A stretch of 64,000 nt of DNA from positions 2,604,001 through 2,668,000 of the forward strand of contig CP084620.1 in the NCBI GenBank assembly GCA_025917655.1, in the 5' to 3' direction. Of this stretch, positions 10,601-23,151 are shown in pieces. Below the pieces are notes generated by a model. That model saw only the letters and a list, made by a program, of their open reading frames with translations, was not told the DNA's origin and did no database searches. Source of the stretch: Chlorella sorokiniana (taxonomy: Eukaryota; Chlorophyta; Trebouxiophyceae; Chlorellales; Chlorellaceae). Each line of letters starts with the position of its first letter. The first letter of the stretch is position 1. Made by a program: the position numbers and the translations under genes.

Positions 10601-12468
10601 GGGGGCGTGGAGGCGGGTGCCGGGGCTGGCGGCGCCGTCGCTGGCGTGGCTGCTGCGCCAGCGGCGGCGCCAGCGGAGGCCGAGGCGGAGTTGAAGGACT
10701 CCCATGAGCTGCGGGCCTTGCCAGAGGGTGCCACCTGCAAGGGTTTGGGCAGCCAGGCAGCAGGGAGTTAGGGTGCGGCAGGGCAGTGAGCGCACCCTTA
10801 GGAAAAGGCCAACAAGGGAGTACAAAAAAGGGTAAACATGCAGGCAGAGTATGAAAAAAACGCAAGAGCAGCAATGCACGATGCCAGATATGCACACAAC
10901 CAGCGCACCTGCTCGTCAGCGCTGGCACCTGCGCCTGCCGCCCCGCTGAGTTTTCGGCGGGAGGCCGCTCTCGGCGGCCTGGGGGATGTCGCCGCCCTCA
11001 TCGTGCAGGCCGGAAACCTCCGAGCTCATGCGGTTCATCAAGCCCTGCCGGGGAAAGGCGAACCAATGCTGAGATTGTGTTTGTGGAGGGAAGGAGGAGG
11101 GGGCCAGGGGCCGGCAAAGGCAGTTGCTGCACATGTCGCTGTCAGCAGAAGCAGGCGCCGTCCCCGCTTGCTGGTGATGGGACACGGGGCCGTGCCTCTC
11201 CTCTGCCCCCTCGCTTCCCCCCTCACATTCAGCTTGGCCGTGAAGTCCTGCACCGCGCTGTCCACCCCTTCCGAGTCCTCCGGCCCTGCCGCAGCTGGCT
11301 CACGCGCCTCTGCCCCGTCATCCGTGGCTCCCTCGGCGGCAGCCTGTGCCAGGTCGGATGCCCCCGCTTGTGCCTCCTCCTCTTCCTCGTGGTCGTTAGC
11401 CGACTGGTAGGAGGTGGCGCCCGACTGGAGGGGCTGGGCGCGCTGCGCACGCTGCGCCTGCTGCGCCGCCGCGACCAGGTCGTCGGCTGAGTTCTGGCGG
11501 GACAGCGCCCGCGCGCCGTGCTCCAGGGGCCCCGCAGGCAGCGGCAGCGACTCCGCCCGCGACAGGTGGCTCTCCAGCGGCCCGGGCGCCGGGGGCCAGC
11601 GCCGCCGCAGCGCCGTACTGCGGCGCGTCGCTGTGCTCCTCAGGGAGCGCGGGTGGCGTCGCGGCGGAGATGTGCCAGCGGTCGATGCGCGCGTCGCGGA
11701 TGGCCAGCGGCCGCTTCTTGTGGCTGGATGGCGGCGCGTGCGCGCGCAGCGCGTCCTCCGCCGTCACCAGGTCGAAGGCCTTGCTCTGCGCCACCTCCGC
11801 CACGTGCGCCAGGGCCAGGAACTGCCGCTTGCTCAGCACAGCGGGAATGTCGCCGCCGGGGAACACCTGCCCCACCACATACTCGAGCGGCTCGCCCTGC
11901 CACAGCGGGGAGTCGTGAAAGGGAGGGAGAAGAGTCGGCACAGGCATCTCGTGGTGGGGACGGATGGAATCGGCACAGGCATCTCGTGGTGGGGACGGAT
12001 GGAGTCGGCACAGGAATCATGGTTCGATCCAGTGCCAATTTTCGATGAATATACATTGCAATTTTGAGAAGAGTGCTGTGTGCATGTATGCATGCTGTAA
12101 GAAAGCCCCAAAGAAGATCGGCAGGCTCACCGCCAGGACCTCCGCCCCAAGCAGGGCGGTCACGTCCTCCAGAGCCACGCTGCCCGCGCTGGCGCCAGGA
12201 AGCTTGGACCACCGCTTCTCCAGGTGCAGGATGTCTTCCACGGAGGGCGACAGCCTGCCAGCCTGCACTCAATCACGCATGCGAAGCGGGGGCAGCCTTC
12301 AGAACCCCGCACTGTCGGCGGCTGTCAGGGGGCCGCACCGCCCCCACTCGAACGTGCCGCACAGTCGGAAGGGCACCGCAAGACACGTCGTGGTGCGACC
12401 GCACCCACCTGGTGCTCCTGCACGGCCGCCCCTGCCGCCTGCAGCAGCAGCTGCTGGGTGTCAGCCAT
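7676..12468 (-). CDS. Two-EH-domain protein with a C-terminal C2-like (Aida-type) domain
   Basis: It starts at ATG 12466-12468 (MADTQQLLLQAAGAAVQEHQ) and ends at 7676-7678 after LHLSVRGIE. A first EH-like unit spans about 12260-11770: a helical part around ILHLEKRWSKLPG, then AVLSKRQFLALAHVAEVAQ. A second EH unit spans about 9960-9480: SAEDVRRCRTIFAKK, then VFHAAWEAADLRGDGRLDARAF, which has an EF-hand-like loop. Between and after them are Gln/Ala-rich low-complexity linkers (about 10430-10000) and an acidic/His-rich stretch near 9000. The C-terminal segments (about 8480-7700) contain GSVLFLEIKHWKSDKKRFST and end in a Lys/Arg-rich strand. I recall this pattern from the C2 domain of Aida proteins, with moderate confidence. 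Paired EH domains are typical of endocytic adaptors (Eps15, Pan1, plant TPLATE-complex EH proteins binding NPF motifs), so a role in membrane trafficking is the best inference. Internal splice sites were not all resolved. Confidence 0.65.
11935..12018. repeat. 35-base minisatellite, about 2.4 copies, in an intron of the EH-domain gene
   Basis: Units start at 11935, 11970 and 12005 (the third is partial). The core is GGCACAGGCATCTCGTGGTG. The first two copies are almost identical. The run lies between coding segments of the EH-domain gene, so it is presumably intronic. Confidence 0.85.
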
Positions 12469-12813
12469 GTTTCTTCCGATGACAGCTGCTCTCACAGTTA
12501 TCGCTTCCAGCGTGCTTGCAGCACGGCTGGAAATACCGCGTGAGGGGCCGAGGGGCCTGGAATGAGAGGGATTGTTTGGAAGGTTGCGGTACACTTGCCA
12601 TACAAACATGTCTTGGCTTTTCCTCTGTTTGAGTTCTTGTAGGCCTGCGGTGTCGCCTTTGAAAGTTTCGATCGCTCCCGAGCTGTCCCACTCCGCCACC
12701 TGCAACTCGCCGAGTTTGTGATCGCCGCAGCACCGGGCGCTTATAACCTTCAGCAGCATACAGCGTCTGTCCCTGGTGCCGGCGGGCTGCGGGTTGCAGG
12801 CCCGGCGTGCATA
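12469..12813. promoter_or_regulatory. Shared divergent promoter region between the EH-domain gene and SMC1
   Basis: The two start codons face away from each other across about 345 bases, so both promoters must fit here unless distant 5' exons exist. A TATA-like CTTATAAC lies at 12740-12747, about 70 bases upstream of the SMC1 ATG, although an in-frame upstream ATG at 12718 also precedes it. No other motif is convincing. Confidence 0.45.
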
Positions 12814-15800
12814 ATGCAGGAGGAGCACCGAGGCCGCATAGTGCGGCTGGAGGTGAACAGCTTCAAGAGCTACCGAGGGCACAACACCATTGGGCCCTTC
12901 AGGTGCGCCGGGCGGGCGCTAGGGGGCCGCCGAGGTTGCTGCCGCGGCGTCCGCTCACCCGCCGCACCCTGCCCTGCAACCTGTCTGCTCTTGCAACCCT
13001 GCAGGCCCTTCACCACCATCATCGGCCCAAACGGCTCGGGCAAGTCTAATGTGATGGACTCCATATCCTTTGTGCTGGGCGTGCGCACCGCCCAGCTGCG
13101 CGGGAGCCTCAAGGAGCTGCTGTACCACAACACAGCCGGACAGTCGGCAGAGGACAGGTGCGGCAGGCCCAAACGGCACAGCTTGCGTTGCAGCCATGCT
13201 GCGCAGGCCAGCACAGCACGATTGCCTTGGAGGCAGGTTAGGGCCCATGCCGGCTGCATGGCCGCCCGGCAGCATGGGCGCATGTCGGCTCTCGCAGGCG
13301 GTGTTGCATTTTGTGGCTCAGCCGCCGACCGCACGCTCTCACGACCATTCTTGCAACGCAGGCCTCGCAAGGGCTCCGTGAAGCTTGTGTTCGAGGCGCC
13401 CGATGGCGAGGAGGTGCACTTTGAGCGCGTGATCAAGCCCACGGGGCGGGTGCTGACACCTTTACCAGCGAGGTGCGTGTGATTAGGCGGCCAGAGCTCA
13501 GCTGGGCACCATTGCCGCACGCGTGCAAGCATGTGTCCAACATCCTGGGTCCAGCAGCACAGTCCGGCTGCACTGTGTGTGGCTGACGGAATCGCACGTG
13601 AGGCTGGCTACAACCGCCGGCCCATTGACCTCCCTGTCCGGCACCCGCTCACCCTGAGCCGTCCGCCCATGCCCCGCAGTACAAGCTGAATGATCGTGTG
13701 GTTGGGTGGGAGGCGTACAACCGCAAGCTGGAGTCGTACAACATCCTGGTCAAGGCACGCAACTTCCTCGTGTTCCAGGTGGGTGCTACTATGGGCGGGT
13801 GTTGCCCACGGTGCATGCTGGCTGTCTGCGTTGTGCCCCGCTGCCCAGCGCTGAATTGCACTGCCCTGCGCTTGCTGCGAGACTGCCCCCTCTGTTGTTG
13901 ACTCACCTGCCAGAAAGGTCTGCGCCTTGTTCATGACTGCCTGCTTCCTGCCTGCCCGCCTGCCCCGCCCACCCGCTGCAGGGCGACATCGAGAGCGTGG
14001 CGCAGATGCAGCCGCGCGACTTGACCGCCCTGTTTGAGCACATCTCTGGGTCGGGTGCGTGCAAGCCGGAGTACGAGGAGGCGGAGCGGCGCAAGGCGGA
14101 AGCTGAGGAGCGGGTGACCTACATCTTCTCGCGGAAGAAAGCCATCACGCAGGGTGGGCAGTGGCCTCAATAAGCATTTGGCATGGCTGCTCTGGCCTCC
14201 TGGCTGCGAAACAATTTGATTGGGTTTTATATCGAGCGATGGCATCACCGCCTTGCAGGCAGTTGTCAGCTTACGGAGTCATCCTCATCACTTGAGCATG
14301 CTCTCTGCTTGGCCATCCCTCCCACGCCGCCCTGCAGAGAAGAAGCAGAAGAAGGACCAGAAGGAGGAGGCGGAGCGGCACCAGAAGCTGCAGCAAGAGC
14401 TGGATGAGTGCCGGGCCGCCTACTTCACCTGGCAGGCACGGCCGTGGCTGGGGGGGAGGGGAGAGGCAACGGATAATAACATGGTGTTATGCGAATCATT
14501 TCTGCACGCTAAGCTGCTTGTGATCCCAGGTCCAGAGCGTGTTCTTCCCCCAAGGCTCCTGCACCCACCCCCTTGCCCCCCCTTCTGCAGGTCTACCACG
14601 CCGATCAAGACATGCGCCAGGCACAAGCCGACATCAGGGCCCTGCGCCAGCAGCTGGCGAGGCGGAGCGGTCGCTGCAGGCACGTGCTGCTGCTGCTGCC
14701 GCTGGTGCTGACGCAGTTGGTGCTGCTGCTGGGCTCGCCCCTTCGCCGTCGTTCATGCTGTTCCCTGCGCGCTGGTATTTGCTGAGTCGAGGAGCAGGCT
14801 GCATGCGCGTCCGCGTATCTCGAGCCTTCCTCAGCTCATGTTGTTCTGCTGCTTGTCGCCCCCTCACGCCGCAGGTCAGCGAGAAGGCTGCCGAGGAGAA
14901 GAAGCGGGAGCAGGCGGGGCTGCAGAAGGAGCGCTTGCTGCTGGAGAAGCGGGCCAAGAAGAAGCAGGCCGATGCCGACAAGAAGGTGAGAGGGCACAAA
15001 AACTTGGTTGGGGCGTTGTGTGGCAGAGGGTTGCTTCCAATCCCAGTGCTACCATGCCACTCCCGACCGGCCCTGTGCTCTGCTGTGAGCCTGCAACGGC
15101 CGCCGGGTTTGAACAATGCACCCTGCGGTGTTCCGATGAACCCTTCTAGACAGTAGTCACAGCTTCCACCCATCCTCCTGCCGCCGCTCAGAACCCCGAG
15201 GCCTTCAAGGTTCGCGAAGACATCCAACGGCTGTCGCGCCGCATCAAGAGCGGCGAGAAGGACGTGGCGGAGCGGCGGCGCAAGGCGGAGGAGCAGCGCG
15301 CGCGTGGCGGCGCTGCAGGAGCAGCTGGAAGCCTTGCAGGACGCGCAGGTGTGCCGCCGCGGTGCGACGGTCACGCCGCGCGGGCGCTTGAGCTGTGCAG
15401 CACATGCACTGTCTGCGTTGCCGCGCCCGCGCCCTGAGAAATGAAAGCACCACCGGTTTCCTCTGTCAAGCTGCTGTTCTCATGGTTTGCGGCCCTTGCT
15501 CCATCCAATCAATCCCGGCATCAGTTCCTGATTGTGCAACTTGTTCCTGGCCCGCTTTCCTCACCATCTCTCCCATGCTGTCCATCCTGCGCCCGCAGCG
15601 GTCGCTGGAGGAGGACTTGGCGCGCGGGCAGCGTGGCCGCCTGCACCTGGGCCCCGAGCTGGTTGAGGAGTACAACCGCATCAAGCAGGTGTGTGTGTGT
15701 GTGTGTTTTTTAATTGTTTTTTGGGGGGGAGAGAGGGGGCTGGTTTGATGGTGTTGACGGTGACCGGTTGTTGTGGTGAAGCAGCGTCTGTTTGTGTGGT

Positions 15801-18800
15801 GAAGCTGGTCCCGTTGTTGGGGTCTGTTTGGTTGGGGGCCAGCGTGATGGAGGACGACAGCGAATTTGAGAGTAGACGAGGGCTGGGACGGAAGGAGTGC
15901 TGCTAGACGTTGTGGAGACGGGCAGCACACCTCGTGCAGGGCGCGACACAGCTTGCTGGCAGCTTGTACCCGCTGGCACGCCACGATCCATGTGGCTGGC
16001 CGATGGAGCCCCATTTCGCCTCGCTGCAAAATCACATCTCTTCCACCTCTTTGTTTGCATGCCCGCAGGAGGTGAAGGGCAAGACGGCGCAGATGGATGC
16101 TGACCTGGCGGCGCGGCAGGCGGCGCTGGAGGCGCAGGAGCAGGCGCGGGACATTGCGCGGGACAAGCTGGAGGCGATCGATGGCCGCGTGGCTGCGCTG
16201 GGTGAGGGGCGGGTCCGCAGCCTTCATGCTGAAGAGCGGCACTGTTTGCCACGGCCGGGGCACTGAGCAAGGGGCACCTTGGGCGCTGCTGGAAACCTGA
16301 GTGATGGATTGGTGGTGGTCGAGCATGCGCTTATGGTTTCAGATGGCAGCATCGCCCCCTGCGCTCCCACCTCGCCTGCTCCCAACCACAGACAAGGAGC
16401 GGGCTGAGGCGGAGGCGCGGCGCGACACCGTGACGGCCGCTTTGGGCGACAAGGATCGTCGGCTGGGGGAGGCGCGGCGGGAGCTGGACCGCGCGCAGAA
16501 GGAGGCGCGGCACGTGGACTCGCAGCGCAACCGGCTGGCCGTGCAGCTGGAGGAGGTGGAGGGGCAGCTGCGGGAGGCGCGCCAGGTGCGGAAAGTTTCT
16601 CAGGCAGAGCAGCATGGAAGGCGTGCCTGGCCTGTATGGGGTGGATGGAGGCACGAGGACCTCTGGTGACCAGCGCATTGGGGGCCAGGGGGCTGTCTGT
16701 GAGTATTGAAAGGTGCCACACTGCTCTGCCTCTTCCTGCAGGCCCGCAAGGAGTCGGATCGCGACCGCCGCGTGAACGAGGCCATCGCGCAACTGAAGAG
16801 CCAGTACCCGAACCGTGAGGGGGCCTGCGGGGACGCACTGCAGCCCACCTTGCAGGCTGCTGCGTTAGCTGCGACTGGGGTGCATGCTTCCCGTGTGGGC
16901 CCCTTCCGTGAGATTGGAAGCACAGTCATCGCCCCATGGGCCCCTGATCCTTGCACCACACCCTGCTGGCTGCCGTTCTGGTGCCTGGCTGCCTCCTCCC
17001 TACCACTCATCGTCACCACTTCCCCACATGCGCCTGCTCCAGGCGTTCATGGGCGTGTGGCCCACCTGGCCGACATCCGCGACAAGCGCTACAAGCTGGC
17101 TGTGACGGCGGCCATGGGCCGGGACTTTGACGGCATCATCGTCAGGACGGTGGGCTGCGCTGCTGCGTTGCTCGCGCTCGTTTCGGGCCATGGACTGCAG
17201 CATTGCAGCAACAGCGCGCGGCGTGCGCCCAGGAAGGGAAGTGCGGGCAAGGCTTGGGGGCTGCTGGCTGAGACGCTGAGCGGGTTTGTCACCCTGGCTG
17301 CTGCCTGCAGCCGAGATGGCCAAGACCGGGATCCGCGTGTTCCGCGAGAGCCGGCTGCCGCCCCACACCTTCATCCCTGCTGACGTGCGCCCCTCCCCTG
17401 TCTGCCTATGCTGCCTACCCCTGCTCCCTGCTCTTGCCATTCCCTGCTCTGCAAGCTGCTGCTCCTTGCATCAGCATCAGCACCAGCACCAGCTAGATGT
17501 GCCTCCACGGTTCGCCCGCCCCCGGGTGTCCCCGCCCGTACTGTTCCACCCGGATTCCCTTGGTACCGCTTCTTGTACTGCAGGACATCAAGGTCAAGGG
17601 CGTGCCCGACGCGCTGCGCCACCAGCTGCAGCGCCGCGGGGTGGGGCGCCTGGCGGTGGACCTGGTGGCCCCCAAGCAGGAGGGCACTGAGCGCGTGTTC
17701 CAGATGCTGCTGGGGTGCGCTGGGGATTGTGTTCTGCTGTGTTTGGGTGGGACGGGGCTGGCATGTCCGTTTGCATGAATGACGAGGGAAGGGCAAAGGT
17801 ATGGGGTGCGTCTCCTTGTTCTTCCTGTTGTTGCGATCGCAATTCTGGACTCCGTCCCTTGCACCTGCCCCTACAGTCAACGCCTGGTTGCCTTGCTGTT
17901 CCCCACCTGCCCCCTGCAGCACCACGATCGTGACAGACACCCCGCAGCAGGCGCAGGAGGTGGCCTTTGGCTCCGCCCAGCGCCAGAAGGTGGTCAGCCT
18001 GGACGGCACCATCATCAACAAGGCCGGCATCATCACAGGCGGCATCCACCCGGGGCTGGAGGCTCGGGCGGGGCAGTGGGACACTGGGGCGTTTGAGGAG
18101 CTCAAGCAGGTGGGCCAATTGTACATTGAAAGGGGGGGGAACTTGAGTGTATTGATTTGGGTGTGTTGCTGAGGCCCGCTTCCTGGCTTGTCGGTGTGTA
18201 TTTCAATAAGCCTCTGGGTGCCCGTGTGGTGTCAAGGTGCGTGCAAGCGTGCTGCCGCTCCCTGAAGCAGCCTACCTGCGCTGCGTTGTCGCGTGCCGCA
18301 GAAACAGGCGCGGGCGGCCGAGGCGCTGGAGGCGCTGCCCGCGCAGCGCGAGCTGGTGGCCCGCCAGCAGGAGCTGCAGGCGACCATCAGCGGGCTGGAG
18401 AGCGACACTCAGCTGCTGCAGGCACGCGGCGAGAGTGACGAGGGGGAGGCTGCTTGCGCTGCATGCCCTGCCTTCGCAAAAGGCGCCTTAAGCTGCCAGG
18501 GAGAACTCAGGCTGCCCTGCCTGTCATGGTGGTTTGTCAATGCCATCGTCAGCAACCAGGACGAATCTGTGTGGCCGCTCATCGCATCTTTCCTCCCACT
18601 CGCCTGCAGGTGGATCTGAAGAGCTCACAGGCCAAGGCCAAGGCGGCGGCCAACGACATCGCCGCTCTCACCAAGGTGCAGCAATGCCTGCTGCCGCCCC
18701 CTTTCCCCCTCATCTCAACCGAAAGTTGTGCGCCTTGCTTCTGCTGGCGGCCCCCTGCCCTCTCCTTGCTCTGCGCCCAGGCCTACTTAGGAGTGTCGGC

Positions 18801-21800
18801 AGCTCCCTGCCCAAGCAGCAGCCAGTGGGCACAGGCTGTGGGCAGCCAGTGCATCTGCTTCCTTCCCGTGCCTCCCCCTCCCCCTCACCCCGCCTGCCTT
18901 CCTCATCACCGTTGCAGGAGCGGGAGCGGGTGGTGCCAGAGCAGGAGCGGGCCGAGGATGCCATCACGGCGGCGCGGCGCGAGGTCACCCGCCTCAAGCG
19001 CAGGGTGGACGAGATCCTGGACCGATCCTTCGCCGCCTTCAGCAAGTCAGTGGGGGCAGGAGCTGGCTGCTGCCTCTGGGGAGCCCAGAGCCAACATCGT
19101 TGTCTTTTGGGAGCCGAAGGCCAACATCGACTGCCTGTCGGCTTGGGTCCCAATTTCTCTGCGTCGTGCTGGTCCCCCTCCCCGCTGACCCTCGTGGCCT
19201 GTTTCCCGCTCGCTACCACAGGAAGGCCGGGGTGGCCAACATCCGTGAGTACGAGGAGACGCACTTGCAGGAGAGCCAGCGGCTGGCCAAGGAGAAGCGG
19301 GAGCTGGGGGCCCAGGTGGGCTGGGGTTGCGGGGGTAGCGGCAGGCTTGGTTGGGGGTGGAAAGCGGTGGAAATGGGTTAATGTGAGGTTGTGGGGCCAG
19401 CAATGGAGCGCATCTCGGCCAGCATCTGAGGCTTGAATGTCCGCCAGTGTGCCGGCACGACTGCAGCTGGCGTGTCTGCAGCCAGCGCCCTGCTGCCTCA
19501 CTGTTTCTGCTGCTGCTGCTGCCGCCGCATGTCGAGGCCACCAGCGCAAAACTGACCGATTTGGTTGCTGCCCTGGGCCGCATGTCCTGATTTCAGATAG
19601 CCAAGGTGCGCAACCAGCTGGAGTATGAGCAGGACGGTGCGGGCAAGGCGGAGGCCGACATCGCAGCCAAGGAGGAGGCGGTGGAGGCTGAGCGGGCGGC
19701 GCTCGAGCGGCGCCAGCAGGAGGAGGCGCGCTTTGCTGAGGAGAGACGCGGCGGTGCAGGTGGGACGGTGGTGGGTGTGGTGGGTGGGTGGTCAGTGGAG
19801 CGGATAGTTATGGCTGTTTCCTGGTTGCAGTTTCGTAGGCCTTTTCTGGACCTCGCGTCTGCCCAACCATGCTCTGCCCAAGGCCCCGTCTGCATCCCAC
19901 ACCTTCACCCACCCACCCACCCACCCACCCACCCGCGGTTCCTCTGCAGGCGGATATTGCGGAGCTGCAGCGGGAGGCAGCTGAGCGGCGGCGGGAGCTG
20001 GAGGGGCTGGAGGCTGAGGCGCAGGAGCTGCGGGATCGGGTGGCGGCCAACCGCGATGCAGGTGCGCTGCCGCCGCCGCCGCCGCCGCCCGCCGTGTGCA
20101 GCTGGAGCAGGCCGGTCTCGGCCTCCTGGGTTGGCGTCTGCTGCATGTTTTGTTCCCCAGCGCATGGGCAACTGGCTGGGTGGCTGTGAGCCAGCAGTCC
20201 AGTTGAGTTCCTGTGCCCGCCTGCCGCAGCGGCCAAGCACCGCCGCGCCATCGCCGGCCAGCGCGCCGCGCTGGAGGACCTGCGCTCGCGGCGGCGCGAC
20301 GTGCTGGAGGCGGCCTCCATGGAGCAGGTGGTCCTGCCGGTGCTGACAGACGGGCGGCAGCAGTCGGACGATGAGGAGGAGGAGGAGGAGGAGGAGGAGG
20401 AAGATGCAGGTGGGCCACGGATGCAAGCTCCGATGCTGACGCTGCCTGTGTTCAATTGATTGAACAGGCAGGCGCTCACCAAGGTCGTGCTCTACTGTGC
20501 TGAAAAGCCATGGTCAGAACCATTGCGCTGGCCCGCAGAGGGGATGGATGTGGAGGGTGGGGGCGGCGCCGGCCCGTCGACCTCTCAGAAGCGCAGCAAG
20601 GTGCGCTGCGCTGCGCTGCACCCCGATGGCCTCTGCCGCGTTGCACGCCGTCCCTGCTTCCCCCAAAGCGCGCGTTTTGCCAACGATCTCGGGCGCATGG
20701 TCTGATGTGCTCACTGCGCCCGACTGGAAGCATCCCCCATCCTCAAGCCTCCATGCGTGGGCAATGCGCACGTGCAGTCGCGCCCGGCTGCCTCATGCCA
20801 TGCAAGCAGTCTGCAGACAGCAATCTCGTGTCGCCTCTGCCCCCTTCCCCCGGGCAGTCCGTCTCGACTTCTCCTGCCTGGACGCCCAGGCGCGGCTGCG
20901 GGAGCGGCGGGCGCGGGAGGCGTGGGAGCGGGAGCGGCTGGCCAACATCGAGGAGATGAAGGGGGATCTGGCCCGCCTGGCGCCCAACCTCAAGGCGCGC
21001 TAGGCCTGGGGGCGGGGAGAGGGCAGTTGAGGGCTGCTCGCCCGTTGAGCCTGGCGGCGCGGCTGCGGCCTCGGCAGCTGTGGCAGCTAGTTGCGGCGGA
21101 GCGCGCGCACCCGGGAGGGAGCGTTTGATCGGCGCACAGCGGCCGATGGTGTGGGCAGCCTGTGGCGCCTCAAACCCATCAGATTGAGAGTCATCTACCT
21201 GCGCCCCCCTGCTGTTGCCCTGCCGTCCGACCGGCGTTGCCGCTGCTGTGCCGCTGCCGTACCGCAGGCAGTGGAGCAGTACGAGGCCATCCGCGACAAG
21301 GAGCGGGAGCAGCTGGAGGAGCTGGAGGCGGCGAGGCGCGAGGCGCGGACCGCCGCCGAGGCCTTCCAAACGGTGCAGCAGCGGCGCCACGACGCCTTCA
21401 GCGTCGCCTTTGAGCATGTGGCCGCCCGCATCGACCCCATATACAAGGCGCGCCGCGTTCCTTTGTGTTTGCCCTGCTGGCTGTGTGGCATGATCGCACC
21501 TTGTGGATGCTGAAAAAGCCGGGTGTCCCCTTGCCTTCCCCAATGCCGCCGCGCCCCCCCCCCCCCACACACACACACACACATCCACACCCACCACCAC
21601 ACCACACACACACACACACGCACGCCGCCCTCCCATCCCCTGCAGGAGCTGACGCGGTCCAGCGTGCACCCCGTGGGCGGCCAGGCCTACCTGTCGCTGG
21701 ACTCCAGCGACGAGCCGTACCTGCACGGCATCAAGTTCACCGCCATGCCCCACCAAGCGCTTCCGCGACATGGAGCAGCTGAGCGGCGGCGAGAAGACGG

Positions 21801-22619
21801 TGGCGGCGCTGGCCCTGCTGTTCGCCATCCACAGGTGCGGCGGGTGGGGACGCGAAGCGTTCGCCGGTCGCAGGCAGCTTGTGCTCTGCGTACCGCTTGC
21901 CAGCCTCAAAGCCAGCCGCCACTGGCCCCTGCCGCTCTGCGTTGCACGGCAGCCTTAGCGATTTTCACGCCGCATGGCATGCTGCCACTGCATTCAAGGG
22001 AGCAAGCAGCCTGGCTCAGCCGCCGCGTGCCGGGTGCCGCCACCTTCCTCGCAGCTTCCAGCCCTCCCCCTTCTTCGTGCTGGACGAGGTGGATGCCGCC
22101 CTGGACGCCACCAACGTCGTGCGGGTGGCCACCTACATGCGCCACATGACCCGCGCGGAGACGGAGGGGCACTTCCAGGCGCGGCGCTGCCGGCTGCTGC
22201 GGGCTGAGAGTGGCAGGGGGCTGCTAATTGGTTTGTGCCTCTCAGTATGCGGGCACGGGTCGAATGGCAGGGAGCTTTCAAAAATTGGCCTGCAGCAATC
22301 TCTGGCGGCTTGCCGGGTGTCAGGCTGTTGGGCTCACAGCACAGCGGTTGTGCGGGCAAGGAGGTGTAAGTAAAAGGTGTCGCCAAGGCGCAGCGGTCGC
22401 CCGGGAGTCGCACCGCACCGCTTGCGTGACCCCTCCCCCACGCTGCCGCCGTGCTATCCCTCGTGCCGCCCCTTGCAGGGCATCGTCATCTCCCTCAAGG
22501 ATGTGTTCTTCGAGAAGGCGGACGCGCTGGTGGGGGTGTGCCGCGACCAGGACCGCGGCTGCTCCGAGACGCTCACCTTTGACCTCAACCGCCGGGCCGC
22601 CCGCGGGGCCACTGCGTGA
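12814..22619 (+). CDS. SMC1: Cohesin subunit SMC1
   Basis: Structural maintenance of chromosomes protein 1, the ATPase arm that pairs with SMC3 and the kleisin SCC1 to hold sister chromatids together in the nucleus. The start at 12814 ([20 protein letters not shown]) matches the SMC1 N-terminus; an in-frame ATG at 12718 would add 32 atypical residues. Exon 1 is 12814-12902 and exon 2 is 13005-13157. Walker [10 protein letters not shown] is at 13024-13050, followed by a long coiled coil. The hinge is split over exons from about 17040 to 18110 ([19 protein letters not shown], later [16 protein letters not shown]). The return coiled coil follows, then the signature [17 protein letters not shown] (from 21779) and Walker [17 protein letters not shown] (from 22071). 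The C-terminus is [20 protein letters not shown] and ends at 22617-22619. There are many introns. At least three are GC-AG (20995-21267, 21448-21645, 22179-22478). Two one-base frame breaks (about 13450-13470 and 21745-21760) fall inside conserved blocks and look like assembly errors. Confidence 0.93.
15688..15706 (+). repeat. GT microsatellite directly at a splice donor in SMC1
   Basis: The exon ends ...ATCAAGCAG and the intron opens with (GT) repeats, so the repeat itself supplies the donor dinucleotide. The exact donor within the run cannot be chosen by eye without the downstream phase. Confidence 0.7.
19906..19934 (+). repeat. (ACCC)n run before an SMC1 acceptor site
   Basis: A pyrimidine-rich tetranucleotide repeat lies in the SMC1 intron just before the acceptor CTCTGCAG. 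It probably acts as the polypyrimidine tract. Confidence 0.8.
20373..20402 (+). repeat. GAG microsatellite encoding an acidic run in the SMC1 coiled coil
   Basis: Nine GAG codons plus GAA encode ten glutamates after an Asp, in frame within the C-terminal coiled-coil arm of SMC1. They are followed by Asp-Ala and an intron donor. It is an expansion of the kind often seen in GC-rich algal genes. Confidence 0.85.
21566..21620 (+). repeat. (CA)n microsatellite in an SMC1 intron
   Basis: A C-run leads into interrupted CA repeats inside the GC-AG intron 21448-21645, just before the exon that begins with ELTRSSVHP. It is noncoding. Confidence 0.9.
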
Positions 22620-23151
22620 CGCCGCCAGCAGGCCGGGCCGCCAAGCGATCGCTGCTTCCTCTCCTGTGCACAGGCACAGGGGCGCTGGCGTGTGCATGCT
22701 CCCTGGGGCTTCATGACTTGACCTTTGACCCATCTGCCCTGTACCATTCCTTGCTGACGCCTTGAACTTTCAAACATTCCCCCTTTGTCTCTGCCGCAAA
22801 GCTCAGCTTACCATCTCCCTGCTTGACCCTTGCTTCCCTTCCTCCTGCAAGCGTGCCTGTCTATATAACAGCAGCGATCATGAGAGCAAGCAGCGCGGTT
22901 TGGCAGTCTTGGCAAGGGTCAAGAGGTGATTCAAGGGTACTGTCAGTGTGTCAAGGTGCCAAGCTGAGATGGACCGGTGCGGAAGTGTGGTGGCAAAATA
23001 TGACGAGCAACAGGAGAAGAACGTAGTGCGATGTTTGCGGCGGCAGTCAGTTGGCAGTGGAAGTAGCAGTCAGGCGGGGATCTGCCTTTGCATTCTCAGG
23101 GTGCTGGACTGGCTGGCTGTCTGGTGGCGGTCCGTCATATCTATATGCACA
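22620..23151. other. Convergent intergenic region, SMC1 and Mg transporter 3' ends
   Basis: About 530 bases between two stop codons on opposite strands. The - strand open frame here (22320-22777) overlaps the last SMC1 exon and has no recognisable features. I see nothing beyond presumed 3' UTRs. Confidence 0.5.
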
